Below, piece after piece: positions 40,561-51,820 of a DNA stretch of 64,000 nt (the first letter of the stretch is position 1; every line of letters begins with the position of its first letter). A program made the position numbers and the translations under genes. The notes below the pieces were generated by a model that ran no database searches, was not told where the DNA came from, and worked only from the letters and a program-made list of their open reading frames with translations. The stretch is from Cardinalis cardinalis. Lineage: Eukaryota > Chordata > Aves > Passeriformes > Cardinalidae. The stretch lies in NCBI GenBank assembly GCA_014549065.1, contig JACDOX010000018.1, forward strand, positions 6,742,151 through 6,806,150. Reading direction: 5' to 3'.

Positions 40561-41976
40561 CTAGCCTTTACTCCAAATCCCTTGTGCTGCTTTAAGGTTC
40601 TTTAAGGGGTTGTTATTAGTCATCAGCTTCATCTTAAATCCATTTTCAGCATCTACCTTGGAGATGCTCTTTGCCTTTCTGTGTTCTCTGAAGTAGCCAG
40701 GCAGAGCGCACGATCCTGGTCCTTACTGGTGAAGACTTCTCCTGGCTTCAGAAGTAAGTTCTGTCTGTATCCAGCAAGCAGCATCTTTTATATAAATTTG
40801 TAAATATTAAATAGAAAATAGATAAAAAGTTAAGAAATGGCATTTTATTGTCTAAAAAATTTGTTATTTGTTTTAATTTACAGGACTCTTCATGTGCTGA
40901 TTCTGTATCTGCCAACAAATATTCTTCTGTAAGCCACAGTCGCGTGCTGTCACTAGAGAGTCGCTGGACATAAGGCTGCTTGTGCAGTTCGAAAGAAAAA
41001 ACATGAGGCAACAACAGTTCTTTGTAGAGCTCAGTAAAACAGAGAAAACCTTGAAGCAGAAACTTCTGTTTCTCAAATTATTTNCCTTCATCAGCATCCA
41101 CCCACTTTATCTCAAGCAGAGGTGTGTGTTGCTTCCAATTTTCTGAGACAAGCAGGTATTATACATAGATGCTTAGAGGATGGATGCAAAGGAGAACATG
41201 CTCTGCCAGCCATAATGGACTTGAAGTGATGAGAAAAGAACATCAAATTTCAACTTGCAGAGAAGAAGAAAAGCCAGTTCCAAACCCTGGAGCAATTATG
41301 TGACTTTCTTCCAATTTATTCTCACATCTTATCAAAATTTATCCCTGCAAGGAATTACTGAAAGAATATCTGTGAGAATGAAGCTTTCAGAGGAATATCT
41401 CAGGTCAGTGAAGAAACAGTCAAACACAATGAATTATCATTCAACTTAACGTCATGTTTTTACCTATGAATTTTGGGGGTGAGGGGTTTTATTTTGTTTG
41501 GAAATAATTGAAAACAAAACCTTATTTTTTATTAGACCATCTTGCATATTCCAAAGGGAATCATATTTTTTGGCCAATCTGAGGAGGATTGCTTCAAGTA
41601 TGTCTTATAGTTGACTCCTTTAAAAAAAAAGGAAATAGTGTGGAACTCATGATCATGATTCTGTAATTTTGAACATTTTATTCTGATACTCCTTTTGTAA
41701 TGTTATTTCAAAAAAGCATAATAAAAGTTTTTTTTTTAATTATGACTTCTATGAGTTGATGTTTTTCTATTAGGCCCAACATAAATAGAAAAAACTCAAT
41801 CTCCCTTTCTTTCAGTAACTCAAATTTTCTCTTAGCTGCTCTTTTCTCATGTTCCTCGTTNGACCTCTCCTAAGATATCCCAACAGCAAAATACCTGCAT
41901 TTAAAGCACAATTAATATCAAATAGCAGATNAAAATTAGCAATCACAGGCTAAACCCAAATGAATTTATTGGGAGG
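40561..41976. other. Non-coding, no recognised repeat
   Basis: Unique-looking sequence between the solo LTR and the perfect inverted repeat. No gene or named repeat is recognised. Confidence 0.5.
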
Positions 41977-42054
41977 ACATTTATTTCTTATACCATTAAT
42001 TACCTCTATGATACATATATCATAGAGGTAATTAATGGTATAAGAAATAAATGT
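41977..42054. repeat. Perfect 37-bp inverted repeat with 4-base loop
   Basis: The left arm 41977-42013 (begins acatttatttc, ends ctctatgata) is the exact reverse complement of the right arm 42018-42054, around the spacer cata. All 37 pairs match. The structure would extrude as a cruciform in DNA or form a short-hairpin-like RNA of 78 bases if transcribed. A (TA)n tract follows within 10 bp. No similarity to a known microRNA is recognised. Confidence 0.97.
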
Positions 42055-42061
42055 GTGTTTA

Positions 42062-42084
42062 TGTATATATATATATATATATAT
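42062..42084. repeat. (TA)n dinucleotide tract
   Basis: About ten TA units directly after the inverted repeat, flanked by a tgtgtgtttatg segment. Confidence 0.95.
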
Positions 42085-43477
42085 GTGCAGAAAGAGAGAG
42101 AAATTTTTAATGTTGATCTGTTGGAAGGAAGATATAGTAAAGAAGGAAGATTCAGAAGAATCTCTCAGTGTCATAGGTAAACCATTATGTTCAAACCTAT
42201 TTTGCTGTCTTTCTCATGTAAATGTCATGTAAAGCGTCAGCGGTGAGAAAAACTGCTCACCGTATACTAGTATCCATAAAAGTCAAGATACTTAATTGAT
42301 GGTTGTCCCTAAAAAAAATTGCTGTAAACTTCTGCTTTTTCTACAAAGCCCCTTTGTTATGTCATCTTTGGCTGAAATTTGTGAAANTTAAAAGTCAATA
42401 GGGTACTGGTTTATTCTGAGGGAATATAAATCCAGGAAAATATTGTCTTTGCAAACAAACCATNATGATACAAATAAAAGTAATTTTAAAAAAGTAAGAC
42501 ATGCAAATCCTTATGTTTATTAATTTATTTGGGAAGTAGAAAACACTTCATGCTGAAAGCTCAGGATAAAAACCAAACTAATCTTTTAGATGTAAAAATG
42601 CTAGGAGAATATTTAAAGTGCTTCCATGCAGTGATTTTCTTCTTAATGGAGCTACTTTAGAGACGAGTGGTAACTTGCTTAGAGTCACACAATTATTGCA
42701 ACAGGGAAGACTGAAAATGTACTTCAAAATTCATGAATCGATAAAGGAATTCCCACCCTGTCAAGTTGCAGCTCTGCAAGGAGGCAGAGNATCACTTTTG
42801 TGCTGCTGAGGCTCAAAACATGAAGAACCCAGTGGTCTAAAACAGTAGATTGTTTTTCTGCTGATAAGAAATGCAAGAAGTCAATAGACAGGATAGCATA
42901 GCATGTCACACTGCTACTGTGGAAGAAATAAAGCAGAGATGAAAAAAGAGGGGGAGTGTGTAACAAAACAACCAGAGCAGAAATGTGAGTTTTGAGACTT
43001 AGTGAACAACTAATCAATAAAAACAGACGGACTTAGATTTGTCAGAAACATGAAATGTCAGTGAAGTTTAGTGTTGGTGCCCTTTCACATCTGTTGCTGA
43101 ACCATATATTTTATCTGTATTTACTGAATCAATGTTGATAATTAAATAAAAACCACTAAGCCTTTGGACTTAACTTGTGGGTGATTCATAGCTAAAAGTT
43201 GGGGCGACATTTTTAACCTAGTTATTCTTTTTCTGTCCCTTGCATGTGTAGGGCCTGATTGCCATCTAGAAAGGCTAGAAATTTTGATGTGAATTAACTT
43301 TAAAGGAGAATAAGCCTGCTAGTGTCCTAGAAAAATTTGACCACATTTCTTTTTGTGGGTCTTGTCTGCCCAGCTTAAAGCCAGCACTTCCTTTACTTCA
43401 GCTGTGTGGTCTAGTAAGCACTGTTTATTCTTCCTGATTTATTTGGGAAATACAGCTGACTGAGTGTGCACTCACAC
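42085..43477. other. Non-coding, no recognised repeat
   Basis: AT-rich unique-looking sequence. The 97-codon minus frame at 42724-43017 has no recognisable domain. Confidence 0.5.
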
Positions 43478-43495
43478 AGAGAGAGAGAGAGAGAG
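43478..43495 (+). repeat. (AG)9 dinucleotide tract
   Basis: Eighteen bases of AG repeat ending at an N (43496), consistent with length or sequence polymorphism at its border. Confidence 0.9.
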
Positions 43496-43640
43496 NCTTC
43501 ACAATAGAGAGCCTTCATTCAGAATAAAACTTTGCTTCTTGTTTTGTCATCCTTAACTGATTACTTCATTATTTAGTGGAATGAAAGCACTGGCATAATG
43601 TACATGTAAAGTGATCTTATTTCCTCAGTTTTGAGGAGAA
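43496..43640. other. Non-coding, no recognised repeat
   Basis: Short unique-looking stretch between the AG repeat and a G/T-rich tract. Confidence 0.5.
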
Positions 43641-43733
43641 GGTTGGAGGTTTTTTGGTTTTTTTTTTTTGATTTTCAGGTTTTGTACTTTTTTGGGGGGA
43701 CTTGGGGTTTTGTTTTGTTTGTTTGTTTGTTTA
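43641..43733 (+). repeat. G/T-rich low-complexity tract
   Basis: T-runs (up to T13) with G2-G6 interruptions and a terminal (GTTT)n. It lies about 40 bp before the CR1 copy that starts near 43776. Confidence 0.9.
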
Positions 43734-43775
43734 GTGGCAGAAATATTGATCTTAGCTGCAAGTTTAAATTAAGTG

Positions 43776-44435
43776 TACCTTGACTTGTATAAGGCAATTG
43801 ACATGGTCCAGCACAACATCCTTGTCACTGAACTGGGGACATATTGATGAATNGGCTATTTGAGGGTAAGGTATTGCCTGGATGGCTGCATCCAACAAGT
43901 TGCCAATGGCTCAGTGTCCACATGGAGACCAGTAACAAGTAGTGTCCTGTAAGGGTCCATGTTTGGACCAGAACTGTTCAGTATCTTTATTAATTACACA
44001 GATTGGGGCATTGAGTGCATCCCCAGCACTTTTTGTGTTCGTGGATAATTCCAAGCTGAGTGGTCCAGTTGACACACTGACAAGAAGGGAAAGGGATGCA
44101 TCCAGGGGAGCCTGGGACCTTNACAGGGTTGAGGTGTGGGCCCCTGAGAAGCTCATGCAGTTCAAGAAGACCAAGTGCAAGGTCTTGCACCTGAGTTGGG
44201 GTAATTGTTACTGGTAATCCCCAGTACCAATAGAGACTGCATGAATAAATTGATTGAGGGCAGCCCTGCAGAGAGGACTTGATGCAAGGCAAGTATGAGT
44301 TGGCAATGTGCACTTGCAGCTCAGAAAGTCCCTTGTATCCTGGGCTGCATCAAAATAGGTATGACCAGCAGGTCAAGGGAGGGGATTCTGCCCCTCTCTC
44401 AGTTGTGAGACCCGATCTGGAGTACTGCATCCGAC
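43776..44435 (+). pseudogene. CR1 LINE, internal reverse-transcriptase fragment, decayed
   Basis: CR1 in sense orientation from 'gacttgtataaggcaattga' (43782) through 'aagctgagtggtcca' (about 44053), 'accaagtgcaaggtcttgca' (44170) and 'gagtactgcatcc' (44420). One plus frame still reads KLMQFKKTKCKVLHLSWGN, typical of the CR1 reverse-transcriptase region. The catalytic box reads Phe-Val-Asp-Asn (44038-44049) instead of Phe-Ala-Asp-Asp. A deletion removes part of the segment around 44275-44300. The copy stops within the coding region and lacks a 3' UTR, so it was broken after insertion or its 3' end was lost. Confidence 0.93.
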
Positions 44436-46447
44436 ATGCATTTGAAATCAGTGGATCAACAGAAAAGCTGGGAGCTGGTGCTGCAGATTTGTTTCCTGTA
44501 TTCCATGGAAAGGGAAAAAAAAGTTCCAAAATTTTACACAGTGGAATCCACAGTGGTGTGATGGAAAGATAGAGTTCCTCAGCCTGTTCCAAAGTAGCAG
44601 ATCAGTTCAATAAACCTTACTGGATTTCCTTGTGAATTTTTTATATTTCAGTATGGTTTCATTTTTGTTTGCACAACAATAGAGTTTACTGCTGTGAATG
44701 TTATCTCAGGACATAGCATGCTACACTAGAAAGAAAAAGAGTATTGCAAGGAAACATTGCAGTGAGTGTTACATTCGCAGAAGCTGTGACTGTTTTGTTT
44801 GTTTATTTGGGAAAATAGCTATACCTGGCCTAATACATGTATGAAATCTCCATCTTTTCAACATTCTACATATTTTATATGGCTTCTGCATGTGTCACGA
44901 ACATTGAATTAGTGGAAAATGGTCTACAAATAGTTATTAGTTGATAATAATAATAAATATGAACATGGAAAAATTCTAAAGTTAAATAGGATGCTAGAGA
45001 GGAAACATTTGAACCTCCGGAAAGTAGACATTTATTCACTGTACCTCTGTGCCTCTCTACTACTTGGATATTATCTTTAATATATTCCTCCCCCCACCCC
45101 AATATCTTTATTCACAGACTTAATGTTTACTTTTGAAAGTAATGAAAAAGCATATTAACCATCACACAGCTTTGTTTTGATTTTATCTTTTTTTTAGATG
45201 GAGATTTTAAGTTAAAATTTTCCTAAGAAATCAGAGGTGAGACATTTAGACCAAAATATTTTTTAGCTTTTTCCAATGGAGAAATGGAAAAGTCCAATTT
45301 TAGCAATCACACAATTTAAATATAACTTAGGCAAGAAGAAAATTGGACAATAATTAAAAGTATAAATTTGAATGCTTAGATTAAATCGACTAGGAAGAAC
45401 TAATTTGGTTGCAACTTCGCTTTAGAAAATCCCTTTATGCCTGTAATATATGAATGGAAAATCAATTTACTAATTGTACAACTTCAATTAAATTTCCTGT
45501 AAACATCTTTTCATACATACATCAGCTGTCTAAATAGTATTTGAATATGGGATTTTTTTAACAGCTCCTTAATATTTTCTTGCTGGCTTCTGAGGAGCAG
45601 AGTTAAACAAAAACATAATTTAGGAATTGGGAAAAAGACTGTTGTAGGCCTTGAGCCAGCAAGCATGTATTTTTGCATTTAATTGTCTGCATATGGGGAG
45701 CTCTGTTGCACTGCAAATCCTGTTTAAGTGTAGAAAGCTAATCACAGTCCTGGATGTGTGAAGGAATTAGACCTTGTTTTCCCACTCAGGTTAAATTCTA
45801 CATTTTTCTCTGCTAACTCAGGTTTTATTAGCTTTGAAATATTTTAGATTAAGCTTTGCCTCAGGCATGTGGTAAGCAAGGTGATTTACTTTCCTTTGTT
45901 TGTCATTGAAGCACTGGAGGGAAAGAATTTATGATCTAGAAGCTATCTTGCTGCTTGATAGCTTGGCAAGGTTATGCAATATGTAAATTACCCAAAAGTA
46001 GACAAGTTTTCCCAAGCAGCTGCAATATATGTATATTTACTTATTTACTTTTTCCTTGTTTACTTTCCATTCAGGAATTCAAACCTCTAAAAGCTCTTTA
46101 TTCCAAGGTCTACAATGATGAAATTCAAGTAATATTATTTCCCCAGGTCAGCTGCAGCATCTCTGTTCAGAACACCACTCTCAACCCTTCTCAGAACTTT
46201 GGTCTTCAGAAACCTCTTGAGTACCTTTTTTTCTGACTCTTTCATCCAGGATCTGGCTTTTAAAACAGAAATAAATAACCTGTATCCAGTGACCATTTCT
46301 CAATCCCTTAATGATTTTCCTCAGAGATAAATTCTGCCTATTAGAAAACAAGCTTCTGTCTCCTGACACCTGATAAAAAGAAATTTGATTTTTCATTTCT
46401 TCTATGCAGTCTGAGTTTTAAGATGTTAACAGGACAGGGTGCCTGAT
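44436..46447. other. Non-coding, no recognised repeat
   Basis: Downstream of the CR1 break the sequence no longer follows the element. The stretch is AT-rich and unique-looking; 45640-45760 is a mixed-composition block that could be constrained, but nothing in it identifies a function. Confidence 0.5.
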
Positions 46448-46580
46448 GGTTTTGGTTTGCTTTTTGGTGGCTGTTTTTGTGTATGGTTTTTTGGTTAGTT
46501 GGTTGGTTGGCTTGTTTTTGCTTGTTTGGTTGGTTTTTGTTGTTTGTTTTGTTGTTTTGTTGTTTGTTTGTTTGTTTGTT
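46448..46580 (+). repeat. G/T-rich low-complexity tract
   Basis: Over 130 bp of almost only G and T, with GGTT and GTTT units. It explains the hydrophobic Val/Phe/Leu run of the 63-codon plus frame and the Gln/Lys/Thr run of the opposing 111-codon frame, neither of which is a gene. Confidence 0.93.
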
Positions 46581-47039
46581 GATCCAGGTAACCTAGACCT
46601 TTTAGGTGAAGTTCATGATCATGTAGTTTCACCTTGAGACATTGGGAAGGTTTCAGAATCCTCCAATATTTGCCAAGTAAGTAAAGAGAGTTAGGGAACC
46701 TCCACCCTGTAAGATCAAGTGTAGAAGGTCTTGCTATAAAAATACAGGTTTGATGGGAGCTGTTGAGATGTTTCCATGACTTTCCCACACAACAGCCTCT
46801 GCTCTTATTTCCTTCTGACATCTCAGACAAAGCACACTTAAAGTGGCAGCAAAATGATTCTCTAGTAATTTAAAAATAGACTCTATTCATATTGGTGAAT
46901 GTTCCTTAGACTTATTCTATGACGAAATGCTTTATTTCTTTTTTTTGAAAAAACTGTACGTCAGGTTTGTGTAAGGGAAGCGCTCTCATGAAGGCAAGGC
47001 ATGTTGCACAGGACACGCAGAAGCCTCTAGAAACACTTG
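46581..47039. other. Non-coding, no recognised repeat
   Basis: Unique-looking stretch without a supportable gene. Confidence 0.5.
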
Positions 47040-47125
47040 CATGAGCAAATATTTTCAGGGAGAGAGTTCCATAGATCTGTGCTACCCTTTAGCAATTTGT
47101 GGGGAAATGTTTCAGTAAGTAAAGA
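47040..47125 (-). mobile_element. Possible very old LINE C-terminal relic
   Basis: The minus strand reads STDLWNSLPENI around 47055-47090, similar in form to the Trp-Asn-x-Leu-Pro motif that closes CR1/L3-type reverse-transcriptase frames. The plus-strand DNA 'gagagttccatagatctgtg' followed by 'ggggaaatgtttca' also resembles the antisense of that region. The match is short and could be chance. Confidence 0.3.
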
Positions 47126-47905
47126 CATTTTGTCAGTGGTCATTGAAGTTCCACAACCTGGCACTGATAAATACTCCATTAATTTTTGCAGTGTCAAAAT
47201 GAACGGGAATGAAGTAAGATTAAAAAACCTATGGAAAAGTAGCAATTTGACAAATATGGGAACACTAGTGTTTTTTCAGCAATGGGCTGGCACAGTGCTG
47301 GGTGGGTGGATGGCAAAGAAGCAACCTTTTCTGGCATGGTGTGTTGATGCAAAGAGAGCAAAAGGTCTTCAGGAGGAACAGTGCAGTTTCTGACCATTGT
47401 AAACAATGTGTGGTGGAACTGAACTGGGAGGTGAATAGGCTGCCTTCCAGCCACCCTGCAGCTCCTATCAATCATTTGCCTTCTAATCCCAGTTTCCTAT
47501 AAGTCTTTCCACTCTCTTATCCATATATGAATCAAATTAATTACTCACATTATATGAAATTAGCCTCAGCATGGAATCAACCTTGTTAATTTTTGCTTCT
47601 TATGCTTATGATATTGACTCTTAAAAAATATTAAGTGATCAAATTATAACAATCTGACTATTTCATATGTCAGTGTATCCTCCAAGTCTGTTCTGGTGAT
47701 ATTTTAATGAAGACATTATCATAATTCATTAGCAGAATAGCCAAGATGTTAGCAGTCCTTTAGAACCTTTTTAGAAGGCTCTGTCAGCTTGTGGGAGCAC
47801 AGATATCAGATGGTATNTTTTGTCGAAACCTGGAAGGTTAACTACTAAATCTGATCAGAGCACTTTTTCTGGAAAATTTTAAGTTATTGAAATGTCGTTT
47901 GTTTT
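47126..47905. other. Non-coding, no recognised repeat
   Basis: Unique-looking, with a moderately GC-richer block (47270-47470) that I cannot assign. The overlapping 66-118 codon frames on both strands there have no domain. Confidence 0.45.
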
Positions 47906-48540
47906 TAGGCTGAAAGGTACATCAGGATGTCCCTCATGCACTAACGCTCCAAGTACAGCCAGTTGTGAGGTCAGACCAGGTTGTTCAGGGCTTTGCTCAG
48001 ATGGGCCTCAGAATCCTTCAAGGACTGGAGCCTGGGAAATCTGTCTCTGCCTGCTCCCTGCCCCCTACCTGTCCTCATGGGGAAAGGTTTCAGCACCCAG
48101 CCTGAATCGCCCTCACTGCCCCACACACATGCTGTACCTTGGCCTGCCACACACAGCTCTTGAAAAGCCCATCTGCCACTCTACATCCCTCTGCACCCCC
48201 TGTAGGCACTGGGGCAGCTGTGATGTCCCCCTGAAGTTGTCTTTGCTCCAGGCTGGACAAGCCCCACTGCCTCAGATGCTGGGACAGTGCTCACAGGACA
48301 CTCTCGAGTCCTGAGTGCTGCGGGGATGAACTCACTTGAGGTTATTGGTGTCTTTCCTGTGCTGGAGGGCATTAAGCTAGCCACAGCATCCAGATGTGCC
48401 TGGCCCCGGCTGTACAGAGGCAATAAGTTCTGCCCTGAGCTCCTGGCAGTGCTCCTGCTGACACAGCCCTGGATGATAGTTTGCTACAAGGGTTCACTGC
48501 TGACTCCTGCCCAGTTCCCAGGGCCCTAGCATCAAAAGCC
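47906..48540 (-). pseudogene. CR1 LINE, 3' half fragment, decayed, minus strand
   Basis: A GC-rich block that reads as antisense CR1. In plus-strand order: 'caggttgttcagggctttg' (47978), 'gtaggcactggggcagctgt' (48203), 'tccaggctggacaagcccca' (48248), 'gtgctggagggcattaagct' (48359), 'gtacagaggcaataagttct' (48412), and 'acagccctggatgatagttt' (48462). These are the landmark blocks of the CR1 reverse-transcriptase C-terminal half in reverse. The 140-codon plus frame at 47892-48314 is the antisense of this element and not a gene. The 3' tail is not visible, so the 3' end is eroded or lost. Confidence 0.85.
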
Positions 48541-51508
48541 TGCCTGAAGCATATAAACAACATTCCTGGCGCTTTCTTTGTCACAGATGTAGTCATTTTA
48601 GGACATAAGGCAGCAAGGTAAGATGTGCATGATTTATTCCTGGTAAATCCATCCAGACCATTCCAAATAATCTTGTCCTTGTGTCAAATCAGTAGCTCTG
48701 CAAAACCAGAAGAAGGAAGGAAAACAGAGAAAGCAAATTCTGGCTTTAATGACATGGTTAAATTCTGATTTAGAAAAGTGAGATGTAGCTGAAAGTTTTG
48801 TTCTATTGATGTGAAATAAAAAATTTCTGCTGTGGATCAGGCAGGCCATGGACTTGAACTGGAAACTTTTTACAAAGTCACCTCAAACATTCAGGAGGAC
48901 TTTTTTTCTCTGACAATGTTCTTTTTNCTGGAAAACAGTTCCATGCCAAACGATTTTTTAACTAAAATGCTCAAAATACCTCTGTTCCACTAAGAAGCAA
49001 AGATGATTCTGAAAACTTCCGAAGTTGACCAGAAAAACAATTTCTGCTCTTGTTCTGTTCTCTGTTCAGTTCCTGTGAATGCTAAATGGATTTGGTGTAA
49101 TGGCACGTGGTAGAGGAAATTATGACACAAGGCACAGTCACATAAAGTAACATTGACTTAAAAGGAGCCTGGAGCAGCATTGATTATTAAAAACAAATGT
49201 TCTGTACATGTGCTTCAAATAGCTTCCTGCTGAAGAGATCACAGGCACTTTAATATCTGCCTTAGCTGGGGGGACACCATACTTCCTTTCTGGTTTATTA
49301 GTCCTTCTCTCTGTTTAAGCTGCAAGTTTCTCCAAAGAATCAGGAGCAGAAAGGTATTTGGCCAACGTATACTGAAACTGTAGCAATGGGAAGGAAGGGA
49401 AAGAAATGTGAAAAAAAGTCTTGTCAAATATACATTTTCAAAAGAGTGGTCATTAAAGAGTGATTTCAGTCAAAACCCAAACACTTTTCACCAAAACTTT
49501 CAAACTAGACTACTGCATAATAGACCTAAGGAAATTATGAACTGGCTTTGGCTGCCTGAGTTGAATAGAAAGATGTAGAAAAGAATAACTGTATAGTGGT
49601 AATTGACTCAGGAAAAAAGGCAGTGCTTGTCAACACAAATTATAAACATGAAAAGAATACAAGTTTCATTGTCATTTAAATTNTGTGGACCAGTGAAGCT
49701 CTTTGAAGACCTGCTGCATATTTCCTGGAAAAGGGTCAATGCTTGTTATTAGACATTTTCTAAAATCAAAAATACTAACGAGATAATTTCAGGGGTTTTA
49801 TATGAAAAAAGTAATATGCCCACCTGTATAGATGAACACAAAAGTTTTGGGTATTTTAGTCACTGCTTGGACTGCATGCTTTAGAAATCTAACAAACTGA
49901 CAATAGAATTTCAGATAATGGATGTTCCATAAATACCTTGATGGGATATTTAAAATTGCTGTTTAAAAGAAATTTTTGGGATGCCTTTCCACTAAGGATG
50001 TAAAACACTGCATAAAAATCTCACATTTGAAAAGAGCAAATAAAATTAGATGAACTGCATAGTCTTATTACTTTTTGATATGTAAAATAGTTTTGCAAAT
50101 TTATTTTGGCTCATTATCTCATTGATTTGTCCTGTTCTTTAAAGCATATTGTTATTATTATACATTTAATACTGTGAAACATTTTATGGAATATTACAAG
50201 AGTTTAACACTTCACAGTATTTTCAAACACAAAATAAGTTGGATAAAGGGTCATTCTGCCTAGAATAAAATTGCTTAACAAATCTTTAGTGGTCCAAGTT
50301 TCAAAATGACTTGCTACAGATCAGTTACTCTGTCCACTTGATACGGTGCTAGTGGAAAAGGGCAAAATCATTTAGACCAGCTTGTCTGCCCTGCCCTGCA
50401 CACATGCATGCTTTAGTGAGAGTAGTAGGAGATGCACTGTTAAATACATTCTAGAGTTCAAATTGTCAGAAAATCGAGCTACAGAAGTGCAAATGAAGTG
50501 ATTTAAAACATCAAATGATGTATTAAGAAATTGACCTGTACATGAAGCCTGGTCTTTTATCTTTTCTGTTCTTTGAAATGTCACCTTGTGTTGGATAAAA
50601 GCAATAAGGTCCTATTAGACTCTAAATAGTCTTCCATCAATACGATTTGAAAAAAGCCAGTCTTTGCTAGCAGAGCATATGACACAGGTCAATTCCCCTG
50701 TTTCCTTAAAAAAATAATAAATCCAAAGGAAACAAAAAAACAAACAAACCCCTAGCCCTCTTTTGCCTATTTTTGGAACACAGTTTTTTCTTTCAGAATG
50801 GTTTTGAAAGTGTGTAAGGAATCTGGACTGTTTGGCAAGTAGTAGACACTTGTGTTTTAAATCCAGCTTTTTCCACAAAGGCTGACAGCGTGAATACCTC
50901 TAGCTATGCAGGTGTTCTGTAACAGATTTTTATCTGTAGAGAAATCTGACTTGTGTTCAGCTGCCTGGCAAGATGGGAGACTCCATAGTGCTTTGTGGCA
51001 TGAGCTAGAGCTGAGAAACATTGCTATACAGGAAGAAAAGTCAGCCATGCTTGCTGCATCCATGTGCACAGCCATTTTCCTCTCCTTTTCTGTTCTTTCA
51101 CACCCCTGTCAACTTTGGAAAATCAGGTCAATGTAGACTCATGAAGTCATGCAGGAGGCCATGAAGATAATAGCTTGTTGTTGCTCTGCTTGTTATACCT
51201 GAGTATATTGGAAGTATAATTAATCTTCTCATGAAGAAAGTGCAAAAGCATCTTGATTACTTTCATCGGTCCTCAGAACATATTGTTGTTTCACTTCTCT
51301 TTTTAACATATGTTCATGCATGTGTATGATTTACTACATTGTGAATAAACAATTAAAAATATTTGATCTAACTTGCTGCTAGGAAATTATGTTTATTGGT
51401 GGGAGGGAAGTAAAGGGAAATGTGAAGGTGTTTTGTCTTACCCTGCACAGCCAATGGAAACNTTAGGAAGAGTAAGGAAGAGCAATTAGCAGGAAACAAC
51501 ATACCTAG
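48541..51508. other. Non-coding, no recognised repeat
   Basis: AT-rich unique-looking sequence. No gene, RNA gene or named repeat is recognised; frames remain below 90 codons. Confidence 0.5.
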
Positions 51509-51820
51509 GATTAGAAATTCAAGGAACTATTAAGGCTGGAAAAGAACTCCAAGATCACTGAGTTCAAGCTTTGACCAAACACCACCAGGCCAACTAAACC
51601 CAAGTGCTTAAGTGCACTTTAACATTTCTAGGAATGGTGACTCCATCACCTCCCTGAGCAGCCTATTCCAATATTTAACAACCCTTTCAGTGAGGAAATT
51701 CTTCCTGATGTTTAATCTGAGCCTCCCCTGGCACAGCCTGAGGCTATGCCCCCTTGGCCTCTCACCAGGTTCCTGGGAGAAGAGGCTGACCCCCAAAGCA
51801 TGGCCTGTGGTAGTCAAGGA
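51509..51820 (-). pseudogene. CR1 LINE, 3' fragment with ORF2 C-terminus, minus strand
   Basis: In plus-strand order: 'ttaaggctggaaaagaactc' (51530), 'tttgaccaaacaccaccagg' (51572), 'ggtgactccatcacctccct' (51636), 'gaggaaattcttcctgatgt' (51692), 'gcctcccctggcacagcctg' (51721). This is the antisense of the CR1 3' UTR and the end of its reverse-transcriptase frame. One minus frame still reads LNIRKNFLTERVVKYWNRL, the typical CR1 C-terminal motif, making this the best-preserved coding remnant in the window. The terminal 8-bp repeat is degraded at 51509-51525. The copy is 5'-truncated near 51820. Confidence 0.94.

Noticed and set aside
41977..42054. Calling the perfect hairpin a microRNA gene
   Set aside because: Perfect pairing over 37 bp without bulges, high AT and no recognised mature sequence are atypical; kept as an inverted repeat only.
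43942..44217. 91-codon plus-strand frame as a possible gene
   Set aside because: It is a piece of the decayed CR1 reverse transcriptase, already annotated.
46446..46637. Membrane-protein-like hydrophobic frame
   Set aside because: The Val/Phe/Leu pattern comes entirely from a G/T low-complexity tract.
47892..48314. 140-codon plus-strand open frame
   Set aside because: It is the antisense of a minus-strand CR1 fragment; GC-rich composition removes stops. No independent domain or start context.
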